From Lachnospiraceae bacterium (GTDB taxonomy: Bacteria; Bacillota; Clostridia; Lachnospirales; Lachnospiraceae): 53,365 nucleotides of DNA. The stretch lies in NCBI GenBank assembly GCA_029227035.1, contig JAQXZD010000118.1, positions 1 to 53,365 on the forward strand, written 5' to 3'. The translations under genes were made by a program, and so were the position numbers. This document shows positions 32,336 to 42,321 of this stretch, one piece after another. Every line of letters begins with the position of its first letter. The first letter of the stretch is position 1. Below the pieces are notes generated by a model. The model was not told the origin of the DNA. It searched no databases and saw nothing but the letters and a program-made list of their open reading frames with translations.

Positions 32336-33673
32336 ATGAAGAAAGTCATAACTTATGGTACATTTGATTTGTTTCATGAGGGACATTATAAGCTTCTCCA
32401 GAGAGCAAAGTCATTAGGTGATTACCTCATTGTAGGAGTGACTACAGAACACTTTGACGAAGCAAGAGGTAAAGTCAATGTGATTGATCCGATTATGGAA
32501 CGCATTGAGAATGTAAAGAGAACAGGTTTTGCGGATGAAATCATTGTTGAAGATCATGATGGACAAAAAATAGAAGATATACAGAAATATGGTGTTGATA
32601 TCTTTGTGTTAGGGTCTGATTGGATGGGGACTTATGATTACCTGAAAGCGTTTTGTGAAGTGGTATATCTGGAACGAACCCCGGATATCTCATCTACGAT
32701 TCTCCGAAATAAGAGTTTTCAAATTGTTCGTACCGGTATCGTGGGAACCGGACGGATTGCTCCCCGATTTGTATCAGAGGCAAAGTATGTCAGTGGTATT
32801 CATCTGGTTCGGGCATTTAATCCGGAGGAGAAGAGTGCAAGGCAGTTCGCCAAGCGATGTGAGATTGAATATGATACGGAGAACTATGAAAAATTTTTGC
32901 AAAAGGTAGATGCGGTCTATATTGCATCTCCAAATGAGACTCATTACGATTATACAAAAAGAGCACTGGAAAGTGGCAAGCATGTCCTTTGTGAAAAGCC
33001 GGTGGCTTTCACGAGAAAAGAAGCAGAAGAACTGTATGCTCTGGCAAAAGAGAAGCAGTTGGTGTTGCTGGAAGCGGTTAAGACGGCATATTGCCCGGGA
33101 TTTCAACAACTGCTCAACGTGGCACACAGCGGAAAAATCGGGGAGATTAAAGATGTGGAGGCAACGTTTACCCGTCTTGCAGATCCAAAATCAAGGGAGC
33201 GTACGGATGCTGAATATGGCGGAAGTTTTTTGGAATTTGGCAGTTATACGCTTCTTCCAATTATAAAATTATTAGGTCAAAATTATCAGGCATTGCACTT
33301 TAACAGTATCTGTAATGAAGAGGGATTGGATCTTTATACAAAGTTGCAGTTGGAATATCCAAATGGAATGGCTTCTGCCAAAATGGGGGTAGGAGTAAAG
33401 TCGGAAGGCCAACTGGTGATTGCGGGAACAAAGGGATATATATTAGCACCATCTCCATGGTGGCTTACCAGACGATTTGAAGTCCATTATGAGAATCCCA
33501 ATCAGGTGGAAACCTATGAACCGAATTTTCAGGGGGATGGGCTTCGATATGAGATTAGTGAGTTTGTCTCCAAGATTAACGGCATCAATAAGAAGGATTA
33601 TAAATTGACTGCGGGGGAAGCCATTACCATGGCTGCCATCACAGAAGAATTTATGAAAAGAAAGCATAAATAG
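32336..33673 (+). CDS. Fusion of a TagD-type cytidylyltransferase and a Gfo/Idh/MocA oxidoreductase
   Basis: A 445-residue fusion. Residues 1-130 are a glycerol-3-phosphate-cytidylyltransferase-like domain: YGTFDLFHEGHYKLL with the HxGH nucleotide-binding motif, LGSDWMG, and ERTPDISSTILR corresponding to the RTxGISTT signature. Residues ~134-445 are a Gfo/Idh/MocA-type oxidoreductase (GIVGTGRIAPRF, then VDAVYIASPNETHY, CEKPVAFTRKEAEEL). It would activate a polyol or alcohol phosphate with CTP and carry out a linked redox step, but the substrate is unknown. GGAGGAGAAGG precedes the ATG at 32336. A paralogous oxidoreductase domain, fused to GDPD instead, is in the next gene. Confidence 0.85.
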   Translation: MKKVITYGTFDLFHEGHYKLLQRAKSLGDYLIVGVTTEHFDEARGKVNVIDPIMERIENVKRTGFADEIIVEDHDGQKIEDIQKYGVDIFVLGSDWMGTYDYLKAFCEVVYLERTPDISSTILRNKSFQIVRTGIVGTGRIAPRFVSEAKYVSGIHLVRAFNPEEKSARQFAKRCEIEYDTENYEKFLQKVDAVYIASPNETHYDYTKRALESGKHVLCEKPVAFTRKEAEELYALAKEKQLVLLEAVKTAYCPGFQQLLNVAHSGKIGEIKDVEATFTRLADPKSRERTDAEYGGSFLEFGSYTLLPIIKLLGQNYQALHFNSICNEEGLDLYTKLQLEYPNGMASAKMGVGVKSEGQLVIAGTKGYILAPSPWWLTRRFEVHYENPNQVETYEPNFQGDGLRYEISEFVSKINGINKKDYKLTAGEAITMAAITEEFMKRKHK

Positions 33674-33819
33674 ATGGAACAGGAAAGAAGAACTCTAAAG
33701 ATAGGAATGATTGGATTAGAGATTTTGAGGAGTCATAGGAATAACAGGAGGAGATGTGGTTTGAACAATGTATGGAATAGAGTATGCCAAAATAATGGGA
33801 AATGAATGGAGTAAAAAGC

Positions 33820-35550
33820 ATGATACGATTGGGGATCATTGGAACGGGGAGAATTGCAAAACGTTTTGTTCCAGAAGCAAGAACAATTGATAATATTGAG
33901 ATTACAGTAGTTTGTAATCCGCATATAGAAAGTGCACATAGGTTTGCAGAAGAGAATAACATTTCAGAGTATATAGGTGATATTCAAAATATAATAGGGA
34001 AAGCAGATGCTGTATATATTGCAACTCCGCATGAGACACATTATGCTTATGCAAAATTATTGTTGAGTAATGGGATTCATGTTTTGTGTGAAAAACCAAT
34101 GACGTTTTCGGAGAGAGAAGCAAGGGAATTATTTCAAATTGCAAAAGAAAAAGAATGTATTCTTATGGAGGGCATTAAGACGGCATATTGTCCTGGATTT
34201 CAGCAGATATTAGAGTTTGCTAAGAGCGGTAGGATTGGCGAAATACATGATGTAGAGGCGTGCTTTACAAGGTTGTATTCATCTAATACTCGTGAAATAT
34301 GGAATCAGAGATATGGGGGGAGTTTTACAGAATTTGGCACATATACGCTATTACCAATTGTAAAATTACTTGGAAAAAACAATAGGCAGGGATTTGTTTG
34401 GTCACTTCCGTGTATTACTGGGGTTGATGCATATACCAAAAATATAATTGAGTATGAAGATGCAGTAGCTACAATAAAGACCGGATTAGGTGTGAAATCA
34501 GAAGGACAGTTGATAATAGCTGGAACGAAGGGATATATATTGGTTCCTTCGCCATGGTGGCTGACAAGAAAAATTGAAATTCACTATGAAGATTCAAACA
34601 ATGTAGAGTATTATGATGCTGTATTTGAAGGGCAGGGACTTCGTTATGAAATTGGTGTATTTGTAGAAAAAATTTTAGGATTACGTATAATGAACTGGAA
34701 TGAAGTAATGAATCAGATGATTGGTGTAACTCCATCCGAAAGTATTTGGATGGCGAAACAGATGGAGGATTTTCTGGCACATCGAACCGAATGGAAACAA
34801 CCATATCTGGATAAGAAAAAAATGAAAATCTGGGGGCATCGGGGATGCAGTATGGGCTATCCGGAAAATACGCTTAGTGCATTTCGAGCGGCGGCAGAAT
34901 TAGAGGGAATTGCAGGTATTGAATTGGATGTACAGCTTACAAAAGATGGTGAAGTGGTTGTAATTCATGATGAGAGGGTTGACAGGACAACAAACGGCAC
35001 TGGTGCAGTGATTGATTATACATTAAATGAGATTCAAAAACTTACTATACAGGGAAAAGATGGACAAATAGAATATATTCCGACTCTCAGAGAAGTTTTG
35101 GAATTGATGAAGCCATTCTGTTTAGAACGAGGAGAGAAAATTAATATAGAATTAAAAAATAGTGTGGTACGGTATGAAGGAATGGAACAGAAGGTTTTAG
35201 ATATAGTAGATGAAAGTGGATTGGGAGATTATGTGTTATATTCTTCGTTTTTACATGAGTCAATGGGGCTAATTAAAGAATTGTGTCCGGCAGCACAAAC
35301 TGGGATTCTTGCGGTAAGCATTCATGATTGCCTTAAAGGAGCAGAAAAGTATCATGCAGATGCACTTCATCCATGTGTAAAAGCATTGGATATTTTAAAA
35401 GGTGAATATCATGTGCCTGTTCGTGCGTGGGGGGGAGATGAACCGCTGTTTGGCCAGAATGTAGAATTAAAAGAGAAAAACATGGAGAGATATCAGGTAT
35501 TTGGGGTTACAGAAATAATTACAAATGTGCCGGAACTGTATTTGAATTAG
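33820..35550 (+). CDS. Fusion of a Gfo/Idh/MocA oxidoreductase and a glycerophosphodiester phosphodiesterase
   Basis: A 576-residue fusion. Residues 1-325 are a Gfo/Idh/MocA oxidoreductase (LGIIGTGRIAKRF, then CEKPMTFSEREARELF) strongly similar to the one in the previous gene, including the shared GTKGYIL-PSPWWLTR stretch. From about residue 335 is a GDPD domain with the catalytic WGHRGCSMGYPENTLSAFRA and IELDVQLTKDGEVVVIHDER stretches, which carry His, Glu and Asp of the active site. GDPD releases glycerol phosphate from glycerophosphodiesters. The start at 33820 is preferred because GGAG is spaced about 8 bases ahead of it. The pairing of both fusions with glycerol-phosphate enzymes suggests one pathway. 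Confidence 0.85.
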   Translation: MIRLGIIGTGRIAKRFVPEARTIDNIEITVVCNPHIESAHRFAEENNISEYIGDIQNIIGKADAVYIATPHETHYAYAKLLLSNGIHVLCEKPMTFSEREARELFQIAKEKECILMEGIKTAYCPGFQQILEFAKSGRIGEIHDVEACFTRLYSSNTREIWNQRYGGSFTEFGTYTLLPIVKLLGKNNRQGFVWSLPCITGVDAYTKNIIEYEDAVATIKTGLGVKSEGQLIIAGTKGYILVPSPWWLTRKIEIHYEDSNNVEYYDAVFEGQGLRYEIGVFVEKILGLRIMNWNEVMNQMIGVTPSESIWMAKQMEDFLAHRTEWKQPYLDKKKMKIWGHRGCSMGYPENTLSAFRAAAELEGIAGIELDVQLTKDGEVVVIHDERVDRTTNGTGAVIDYTLNEIQKLTIQGKDGQIEYIPTLREVLELMKPFCLERGEKINIELKNSVVRYEGMEQKVLDIVDESGLGDYVLYSSFLHESMGLIKELCPAAQTGILAVSIHDCLKGAEKYHADALHPCVKALDILKGEYHVPVRAWGGDEPLFGQNVELKEKNMERYQVFGVTEIITNVPELYLN

Positions 35551-35722
35551 ATACGATATAGAATAAAGTTATCATAAACTATAAACATTTTCTGACATTA
35601 TCCGATATATAGGATAGGTTGACAGGGAACGTCAGAGAAAACATCATGGATGATTAAAAATGAATGGTGAGAGATTAAAGATTAGGCTCCGAGTGTTGTA
35701 GGGATAGTATTATGTGATGGAT

Positions 35723-35755
35723 AAGCTGACGTAAATTGAAATACGTCAGCTTTTA
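35723..35755 (+). terminator. Hairpin terminator ahead of the licD gene
   Basis: AAGCTGACGTA (35723-35733) pairs perfectly with TACGTCAGCTT (35742-35752), then TTTAT. It lies 20 bases before the licD start, in a 225-base gap that otherwise shows no gene. Confidence 0.75.
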
Positions 35756-35775
35756 TATTGTGTGAGGTTAGATAA

Positions 35776-36603
35776 GTGAAAACAGTAGAATATACAACAG
35801 AGTTAATTCGAAAAATACAGATGGTTGAGCTAGACATGCTTATAGAGTTGGATCGGATTTGCAGAGAGAATAACATATTTTATGAACTGGATGGGGGAAC
35901 ATTGTTGGGAGCTGTACGACATAAAGGTTTTATTCCATGGGATGATGATGTTGATGTTCGAATGCTTAGAGATGATTATGACAAATTTTGTAAAATTTGT
36001 GAGACTCAGTTGAATCCAGATAAGTATTTTCTACAGACATATCATACAGATTCGGGGTATCGTTGGGGATATGCCAGAATATTGCGCAAAGGTACTTATT
36101 TCAGTAGACAAAATCAAGAAATGCTGACAATGCAGAGAGGAATATTTATTGATATTTTTCCGTGTGATAATATGCCGGAAAAAGGTATAGCAAAGTTAAT
36201 TTATAATTATAGGTGTTTTATGGCTAGAAAAATTGCATATTCTCCTGTGGGGGCTGTTCATGATCCGAATCCAATTAAGCGAGGGGTGTATAGAATTTTA
36301 AGACATATTCCAAGAGAAGTGTCATGCAGGGAGTTTGAAAGGTTGGCCTATAAATATAATAAGAAGAAAACTAGATTGATAAGGACACCGGCGTGGGGGT
36401 ATAAGCAAGAAGCAAAGGGATATTTGCGAAGTTGGATGGACGAGTATTGTGAATTGGAATTTGAGAACCATAAATTTCTGGCGCCAAAAGATTATGATGG
36501 ATATTTGTCATATTTATTTGGCCCGGATTATATGACACCACCGCCAGAAAAGGAGAGAATACCAAAGCATACCTCAGTTAAAATTGAGTTGGGTGATTTA
36601 TAG
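35776..36603 (+). CDS. licD: LicD-family phosphotransferase
   Basis: A 275-residue LicD protein starting at GTG with GAGG 8 bases ahead. Family pattern: [40 protein letters not shown], and later [13 protein letters not shown]. LicD enzymes move phosphocholine or similar phospho-alcohols from CDP-derivatives onto surface glycans. Two CDP-forming fusions flank it (32336 and 36616), so it is their likely user. The transferred group is not known. Confidence 0.9.
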   Translation: MKTVEYTTELIRKIQMVELDMLIELDRICRENNIFYELDGGTLLGAVRHKGFIPWDDDVDVRMLRDDYDKFCKICETQLNPDKYFLQTYHTDSGYRWGYARILRKGTYFSRQNQEMLTMQRGIFIDIFPCDNMPEKGIAKLIYNYRCFMARKIAYSPVGAVHDPNPIKRGVYRILRHIPREVSCREFERLAYKYNKKKTRLIRTPAWGYKQEAKGYLRSWMDEYCELEFENHKFLAPKDYDGYLSYLFGPDYMTPPPEKERIPKHTSVKIELGDL

Positions 36604-36615
36604 AATACAAATTGT

Positions 36616-38523
36616 ATGAAAGGATATAGAAAGACAGTGGAGATAACTAGATTTGAGGAGATAAAGAAACGAGTAGAACAAGGTATTGCAACAGATGAAG
36701 AAGTGAAAGAACTGGCGCCATACCGCGTGGACAATGCGATTATTATGGCAGCTGGATATAGTGCCAGATGTATGCCATTGTCTAATGTTATGCCTAAGGG
36801 ACTTTTTCGAGTTAAGGGAGAAATTCTGATTGAACGTGAAATTGAACAGCTTTTAGAAGCAGGTATTGAACAAATTGTTGTCGTTACAGGTTTTTTAAGT
36901 GAAAAGTTCGCATATTTAAAAGAAAAGTATGGAGTTATTCTGGTAAATAATCCAGATTACGACAAGTATAACAATATGGCATCGCTTTATGCGGCACAAG
37001 ACTATATGAAGAATTCTTATATTTTATGTTCGGATAATTATTATGAAGAGAATGTTTTTCAAAAGTATATTTATGATTCATATTATTCGTGTGTATATTC
37101 TGAAAAGTATTGTGATGAATTTTGTGTGGAAGAAATTGGAGAGGATGGTTATATCTCAAGAATCCATAGGGGGGGAGAGCGTGCATGGTATACAATTGGA
37201 GATGCATTTTTTAACCGCAATTTTTCACAGAAGTTTTGTCAATTTATGAATGACGAGTGGGATAATATGGAAGTGCGCAATATGCTTATGGATGATTTTC
37301 ATATTCGTCATATTGAAGAACTGAAATTAAAGAAAAAGGAACGCCCGGGACAGAGTATCTTGGAATTTGATACATTAGAAGAAATTAAGGAGTATGATCC
37401 GGATTTTCAGAAGTTTATTGATGAGAATTTGGATAAAGATAATACCGTAATTAAGGTGTTTTCAAAGTACTCTGAAGTAAAATCATATCATTCGGTACCA
37501 ACGGTACAAAAGAATGGACGTCTGCATTTGAATGAGAATCTGTTCAAACCATCACCGAAATGTTTGGAAGTCTTAAAGAACATTACGATGGAAGATTTGT
37601 ATTTGTACGATTTAGGTCATGAGGACGAATTAGTACAGGTGTTAGCAGAAACGACTGGTATATCTTCCAATAATATATTTGTGCATAATGGTTCCGCAGA
37701 GGTTATTAAGTCGATCGGAAGTATCTTATTAAATGAAAATGATATTGTTCTGATACCAACACCAGGTTGGAGTTATTATAAGAGCGTAGCAGATGCTAAG
37801 TTTGCAAAATGTGTGACTTATGAAGTGCGCGAGCTGGAGGATACCTATGCATATAATATAGAAGATATTTTAACAAAGGCAAAGAAATATTCACCAAAGA
37901 TTATTGTTATTACATCTCCACAGATGCCTACAGGATGTGGAATAGATTATGAGGATATTGAGCGAATTATCAAAGAAAATGAGAATTCTATTATTATGTT
38001 AGATGAAGCATATTGGGGATATGGAAATGATGACAATAAGTTTGAAAAAAAGATTATTACACAGTACAGCAATGTTGTAATTACCAGAACATTTTCAAAG
38101 TTCTATGGGTTAGCAGATATTCGAATTGGTTATGGAATGTGCAGTTATCCGCTTAGACGGACAATTGGATTAGATTTGCCGCTTTTCAGAGCTTGTGGAA
38201 TTAGTAGAAGAATCGCAATAGCAGCAGTTAGGGATCAGGAATATTATCAAAATATGAAAAAAGAATCAAATGCTGTAAGAGAATGGTTTACCGAGGAATT
38301 AAATAAGCTGAATGGAGTAAAAGCATATCGTTCAGAATCAAACTTTGTGTTTATCAAGTTGTTAAATGCAGATGCGGATAAAGTGCGTGCTTACATGGAA
38401 GAAAATAATATTCTGATTCGACTATTTACAGATAAAGATGCACTTCGGTTAAGAATAACAGTAGCACCGAAGGATATGATGGAACGGGTACTGTTCCAGT
38501 TAAAGAGAGCGCTGAATCAGTAG
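36616..38523 (+). CDS. Fusion of a LicC/PntC-like cytidylyltransferase and a HisC/CobD-like PLP enzyme
   Basis: A 635-residue fusion. Residues ~35-250 are a nucleotidyltransferase: IIMAAGYSARCMPLSNVMPK (NTP-binding loop) and NNPDYDKYNNMASLYAAQDY, the pattern of choline-phosphate and phosphonate cytidylyltransferases. From ~280 is a class I/II PLP enzyme: LHLNENLFKPSPKCLEVL, FVHNGSAEVIKSIGSILLN, LDEAYWGYGND, the Schiff-base Lys in TRTFSKFYGLADIRIGYG, and a C-terminal Arg in ALRLRITVAPKD. Relatives include a phosphoserine decarboxylase type used in capsule synthesis and histidinol-phosphate aminotransferase. A plausible reading is making an amino-alcohol phosphate and loading it as a CDP-derivative for LicD. 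The ribosome binding site is weak; it follows licD by 12 bases. Confidence 0.85.
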   Translation: MKGYRKTVEITRFEEIKKRVEQGIATDEEVKELAPYRVDNAIIMAAGYSARCMPLSNVMPKGLFRVKGEILIEREIEQLLEAGIEQIVVVTGFLSEKFAYLKEKYGVILVNNPDYDKYNNMASLYAAQDYMKNSYILCSDNYYEENVFQKYIYDSYYSCVYSEKYCDEFCVEEIGEDGYISRIHRGGERAWYTIGDAFFNRNFSQKFCQFMNDEWDNMEVRNMLMDDFHIRHIEELKLKKKERPGQSILEFDTLEEIKEYDPDFQKFIDENLDKDNTVIKVFSKYSEVKSYHSVPTVQKNGRLHLNENLFKPSPKCLEVLKNITMEDLYLYDLGHEDELVQVLAETTGISSNNIFVHNGSAEVIKSIGSILLNENDIVLIPTPGWSYYKSVADAKFAKCVTYEVRELEDTYAYNIEDILTKAKKYSPKIIVITSPQMPTGCGIDYEDIERIIKENENSIIMLDEAYWGYGNDDNKFEKKIITQYSNVVITRTFSKFYGLADIRIGYGMCSYPLRRTIGLDLPLFRACGISRRIAIAAVRDQEYYQNMKKESNAVREWFTEELNKLNGVKAYRSESNFVFIKLLNADADKVRAYMEENNILIRLFTDKDALRLRITVAPKDMMERVLFQLKRALNQ

Positions 38524-38553
38524 ATTGATATTGAAAAATCAGTAGAGAATTTC

Positions 38554-39540
38554 ATGCTAAAGGTGCTAGATGAATTTCGTGATAAATTAGATGCGGTTAT
38601 GCATCAGTGTATGGATAAAAGGATTGTTATTTATGGATATGGTTATTCGGGAAGATTTGTAGCATGGTATGCGGAGTATTATCATAGCCTTAAGCCAGAC
38701 TACATCATAACGGAAGAGTATTCCAATACAATCCCATATGAGTTGCCGTTGTTTAGAAGTTCGTTGTTTGATTTTAATTATAAAGATGTTAAAGATGCAG
38801 TAGTATGGTTGTGTACGGCAGAAACGAAAGAAATTCGAGGATTATTAGAATTACATGGCTATGTAAAAAATAAGACTTATTTCGATATGAATGAGGCTAT
38901 ATATGGTAAAGATTACAATCGTGCCATGGCGGATACAAATGTACAGTTTATGCGTTATCTAGAGAAAATATATAATTGTGATGTGGTCAATCCAATTGCG
39001 GTGGATGATTTTACTAATTCAATTGATGGTATGCACGCTTGTGTTAATATGTCACCGAAAGAGTTATTTCCAATTTTAGATAAGTGTCACTGTGTTCCTC
39101 AAAGTGATGATGCCATATTTGATTTTGGGTGTGGGAAAGGATCGGCAATGATTACTTTTTTGGATTATGGATTCCAAAAAGTAGGCGGAGTGGAGTATGC
39201 AGATAATGTATATGATACATTGATGTCAAATTTTAGAAATATTGGATTAGATCCAAATGGTGAAAGTGTAACTTGTATACATGGTGATGCGTCATTGGTG
39301 ATGCAGGAGTTGGATGCATATAACTGGTTTTATTTTTTTGATCCTTTTGAAAAAGATTTGTTTCAAAAGGTAATTGATAATATATGTGCGAGTATCAATA
39401 GAAAACCTAGAAAAGTACATATTATCAACATTTTGCCAAGGTTTCATAAGTATATTGAGGATTCGGGGAAATTTGTGCTTACGAATCAGTTTGATATTCT
39501 AACAAGACAACGTGTGGTAGATATATTTGTTACAAAATAA
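38554..39540 (+). CDS. Rossmann-like module plus SAM-dependent methyltransferase
   Basis: A 328-residue protein. Residues ~22-95 carry a Rossmann-like segment (RIVIYGYGYSGRFVAWYA, later AVVWLCTAETKEIRG). From ~185 is a methyltransferase domain with motif I FDFGCGKGSAM. The substrate, sugar or lipid or cofactor, is unknown. It is in the polysaccharide cluster and shares the appended module with four other genes there. Confidence 0.75.
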   Translation: MLKVLDEFRDKLDAVMHQCMDKRIVIYGYGYSGRFVAWYAEYYHSLKPDYIITEEYSNTIPYELPLFRSSLFDFNYKDVKDAVVWLCTAETKEIRGLLELHGYVKNKTYFDMNEAIYGKDYNRAMADTNVQFMRYLEKIYNCDVVNPIAVDDFTNSIDGMHACVNMSPKELFPILDKCHCVPQSDDAIFDFGCGKGSAMITFLDYGFQKVGGVEYADNVYDTLMSNFRNIGLDPNGESVTCIHGDASLVMQELDAYNWFYFFDPFEKDLFQKVIDNICASINRKPRKVHIINILPRFHKYIEDSGKFVLTNQFDILTRQRVVDIFVTK

Positions 39541-39567
39541 TCTAAAATAACAAAAAGGATAAGGAGT

Positions 39568-40719
39568 ATGTATAAACTCTCAATTATAATTCCAGTTTAT
39601 AATGCAGAAAAATATCTGTCTAGATGTTTAGATAGTGTGATAGCACAGAACTATCAAAATTTGGAGATAGTTATTGTAAATGATGGCTCTACTGATGGTA
39701 GTGCGCAGATTTGTGAGAAATATGCTAATCTTGATAAGAGAATAATGGTATATCATAAAGAAAATGGTGGTGCTGGAACGGCACGAAAAGAAGCGCTAAA
39801 GCATGTTCAGGGTGATTATATTACTTGTGTGGATGCTGATGATTGGATAGAACAAGATGCATATGATGATCTGATGACTATTGCAAATGAAACTCAGCCT
39901 GATTTACTAGCGTGTTCCTTTATCAAAGAATTTGGAGAACTTCAGACGGAGAGAAAAGACTATCCAGAAGAAGGATATTATAACGAAAAAAAGTTTCATG
40001 GTGTAATAAAAACAGCAGGGGATAAAGAACCATTTTTTTGTCAGGTAATAAATGCGTCCTTGTGTTGTAAAGTAATGAAAAAAAGCGTTTTTGAAAGATT
40101 TCAAAAAGAGGTTCCGGATGAAATAGTAATGGGCGAGGATCTGGCGGTAGTTCTTCCGATGATTCTCAATATCAACTCCATTTACATAAGCAAAAAGGCA
40201 TATTATCATTATTGTCAAAACAAAGAATCTACAACGTGGACATGGAAAATAGGTGAGTTTGATAGATTAAAAATACTGACGGATTATTTGAAAAAAATAG
40301 GTTCAGATAATGATGTAAGTAAAAGACTTGTTGTACAGTCGATATATTTTGCCATGATGGAAGTGTTACATGATATACCAGACGATTATTTTAATAATAA
40401 AATACCATTTTTGCCAAGAATTAGTTTAAATTCTCGATTAGTGGTATATGGGAAAGGTTCCTTTGCATCAAATTTAATCGAAATTATAAATCATTTGAAG
40501 TTATGTACTCTTGTTTTGAATGTTGATTCAGCGGATGCGGAAGTATTATTTTCATTAGATGAAGAGAAATATGATTATGTGGTAATAGCAATTCTTGATT
40601 ACATGATTGTAGATAAAGTGAAACTATATTTGGAAGAAAACAATATTTCAAAAGAGAAAATAGTATGTATTGATAAAAAAGATTTAACTTTGGATAATTT
40701 GCCGATAGAGTTAAGATAG
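39568..40719 (+). CDS. Family 2 glycosyltransferase with an appended Rossmann-like module
   Basis: A 383-residue protein. The N-terminal GT-A domain begins LSIIIPVYNAEKYLSRCLDS, VIVNDGSTDGS, with metal-binding DADDW near residue 90, followed by the acceptor-side helix region. Residues ~290-380 hold a Rossmann-like module (RLVVYGKGSFASNLIEIIN, then YDYVVIAILDYMIVDK). GGATAAGGAG precedes the ATG. It transfers a sugar during repeat-unit assembly. Confidence 0.88.
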   Translation: MYKLSIIIPVYNAEKYLSRCLDSVIAQNYQNLEIVIVNDGSTDGSAQICEKYANLDKRIMVYHKENGGAGTARKEALKHVQGDYITCVDADDWIEQDAYDDLMTIANETQPDLLACSFIKEFGELQTERKDYPEEGYYNEKKFHGVIKTAGDKEPFFCQVINASLCCKVMKKSVFERFQKEVPDEIVMGEDLAVVLPMILNINSIYISKKAYYHYCQNKESTTWTWKIGEFDRLKILTDYLKKIGSDNDVSKRLVVQSIYFAMMEVLHDIPDDYFNNKIPFLPRISLNSRLVVYGKGSFASNLIEIINHLKLCTLVLNVDSADAEVLFSLDEEKYDYVVIAILDYMIVDKVKLYLEENNISKEKIVCIDKKDLTLDNLPIELR

Positions 40720-40782
40720 AGGTGGCAACTATTTATTGGTATATAGAAGTGTAAAGTTATAATAAATGTTAGGAGAATTTTC

Positions 40783-42321
40783 ATGAAAACAATAGCTATG
40801 TATCTTCCACAATATCATAATGTTGAGGAAAACAATGCATGGTGGGGAGAAGGATATACGGATTGGAAAGCAATGGAAATGGCAAAACCATTGTATGAAG
40901 GGCATATACAACCCAAGGAGCCATTGGATCATCGACAGTATGATTTGGAAAAAAAGGAAACTTTGCAGTGGCAGGCAGAGTTGATGAATAAATATGGATT
41001 ATATGGAGTGGCCATATATCATTATTGGTTTAAAGATGGAAGAAAAATATTGGAAAGACCAGCTGAAAATTTATTGAAGTGGTCTGATATAAAAATACCA
41101 TTTTGTTTCTATTGGGCAAATGAATCTTGGGTCAGATCTTGGAGTGCAGTTGAAAATCAGAATATATGGGCTGCTAATTTCGAACAGGAGAGATTGCCAA
41201 ACGAAAATGAAAATGGAGTATTATTGGAGCAGGATTACGGAAGAAAAGATGAGTGGGTAAAGCATTTTGAATATTTTGTACCATTTTTTAAAGATGAGCG
41301 ATACATAAAAATAGATGGAAAACCTGTAATAATGATTTATAGACCAGCTAGCATTATGTGTTTAAAAGAAATGATTGATTGCTGGAGAGAGTGTGCTCGT
41401 GAAAAAGGATTTTCTGGTGTATTTTTAATTGGAGCAAATTGTAATAATGATTGTAAAGAAATATTTGATATGCAGTTGCTTCAAGAGCCGGGAACTACTA
41501 TTGATCGTGACTTCCCAGAAAGATATACAAATAAGAACAGAATGGAAGTAGCACGATATTTGGCATATGATGAGGTTTGGAGGAGTCTTTTGAATCATAA
41601 GGAAAATGATAGTCATTCATTTTTTGGAGGTTTTTCAAATTATGATGATACACCAAGACGAGGCAACGCAGGTACGGTTATATTTAATGGAAGTGCAGAA
41701 AAATTTAAGATCTATTTAACGGAATTGTATGCTAAAAACGCTGCGGCAGGAAATGAATATGTGTTTATAAATGCTTGGAATGAGTGGGGCGAGGGAATGT
41801 ATATGGAGCCTGATGAAACTGAGCAATATGGATATTTAGAAGCTATTGCATATGCAGAAAGACATTATAAAAACGAAATATATAAGTATACTGGTGAAAA
41901 TAGAATAGAACATTCTAAAGATGAATTACAAATTGTGATGAAACAAAAAGAAAGATTCTGTTTGGAGTGTCAAATATTAAGTAAATGGCTTGGATGCACA
42001 GAAAAAGGCGTTAAAATATCAGAATATTTTATAGCACACAATTATAAAAATATAGCTATCTATGGATATGGAATGTTAGGAAAGCATTTGCTATCTGAAT
42101 TAAAAAATAGTGATGTGATTGTCAAAGCTATAATTGATTTGAATGCGGATGGCTTGAAGCTTGAAATTCCTGTTAAAAAACCTTCTGATAATTTGGAAGG
42201 TTATGATTTGATTGTTGTTACAAATGTGCATATATATAAAGAAATATGTAAAAGTTTGAAAAAACATTACGATGGGAAAGTTGTTTCCTTAGAAACAGTA
42301 ATTAATGAGGTAAATGAATGA
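40783..42321 (+). CDS. WbsX-family (GH99-like) protein with C-terminal Rossmann-like module
   Basis: A 512-residue protein. The main domain matches the WbsX/GH99-like family: [55 protein letters not shown], and [16 protein letters not shown] with paired acidic residues. Such proteins occur in O-antigen and capsule clusters and may make or trim glycosidic bonds. Residues ~422-510 are a Rossmann-like module ([32 protein letters not shown]). TTAGGAG precedes the ATG. Its stop overlaps the next gene by ATGA. Confidence 0.82.
   Translation: MKTIAMYLPQYHNVEENNAWWGEGYTDWKAMEMAKPLYEGHIQPKEPLDHRQYDLEKKETLQWQAELMNKYGLYGVAIYHYWFKDGRKILERPAENLLKWSDIKIPFCFYWANESWVRSWSAVENQNIWAANFEQERLPNENENGVLLEQDYGRKDEWVKHFEYFVPFFKDERYIKIDGKPVIMIYRPASIMCLKEMIDCWRECAREKGFSGVFLIGANCNNDCKEIFDMQLLQEPGTTIDRDFPERYTNKNRMEVARYLAYDEVWRSLLNHKENDSHSFFGGFSNYDDTPRRGNAGTVIFNGSAEKFKIYLTELYAKNAAAGNEYVFINAWNEWGEGMYMEPDETEQYGYLEAIAYAERHYKNEIYKYTGENRIEHSKDELQIVMKQKERFCLECQILSKWLGCTEKGVKISEYFIAHNYKNIAIYGYGMLGKHLLSELKNSDVIVKAIIDLNADGLKLEIPVKKPSDNLEGYDLIVVTNVHIYKEICKSLKKHYDGKVVSLETVINEVNE

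Noticed and set aside
33674-33805. A 43-residue frame between the two oxidoreductase fusions, overlapping an upstream ATG of the second.
   Set aside because: Its composition (Arg/Asn-rich, LKIGMIGLEILRS start) resembles no protein, and it has no ribosome binding site; the gap is treated as non-coding.
35551-35775. A 225-base gap before licD that might hide a small gene.
   Set aside because: Only the hairpin at 35723-35755 is supported; no frame with a ribosome binding site and sensible composition was seen.
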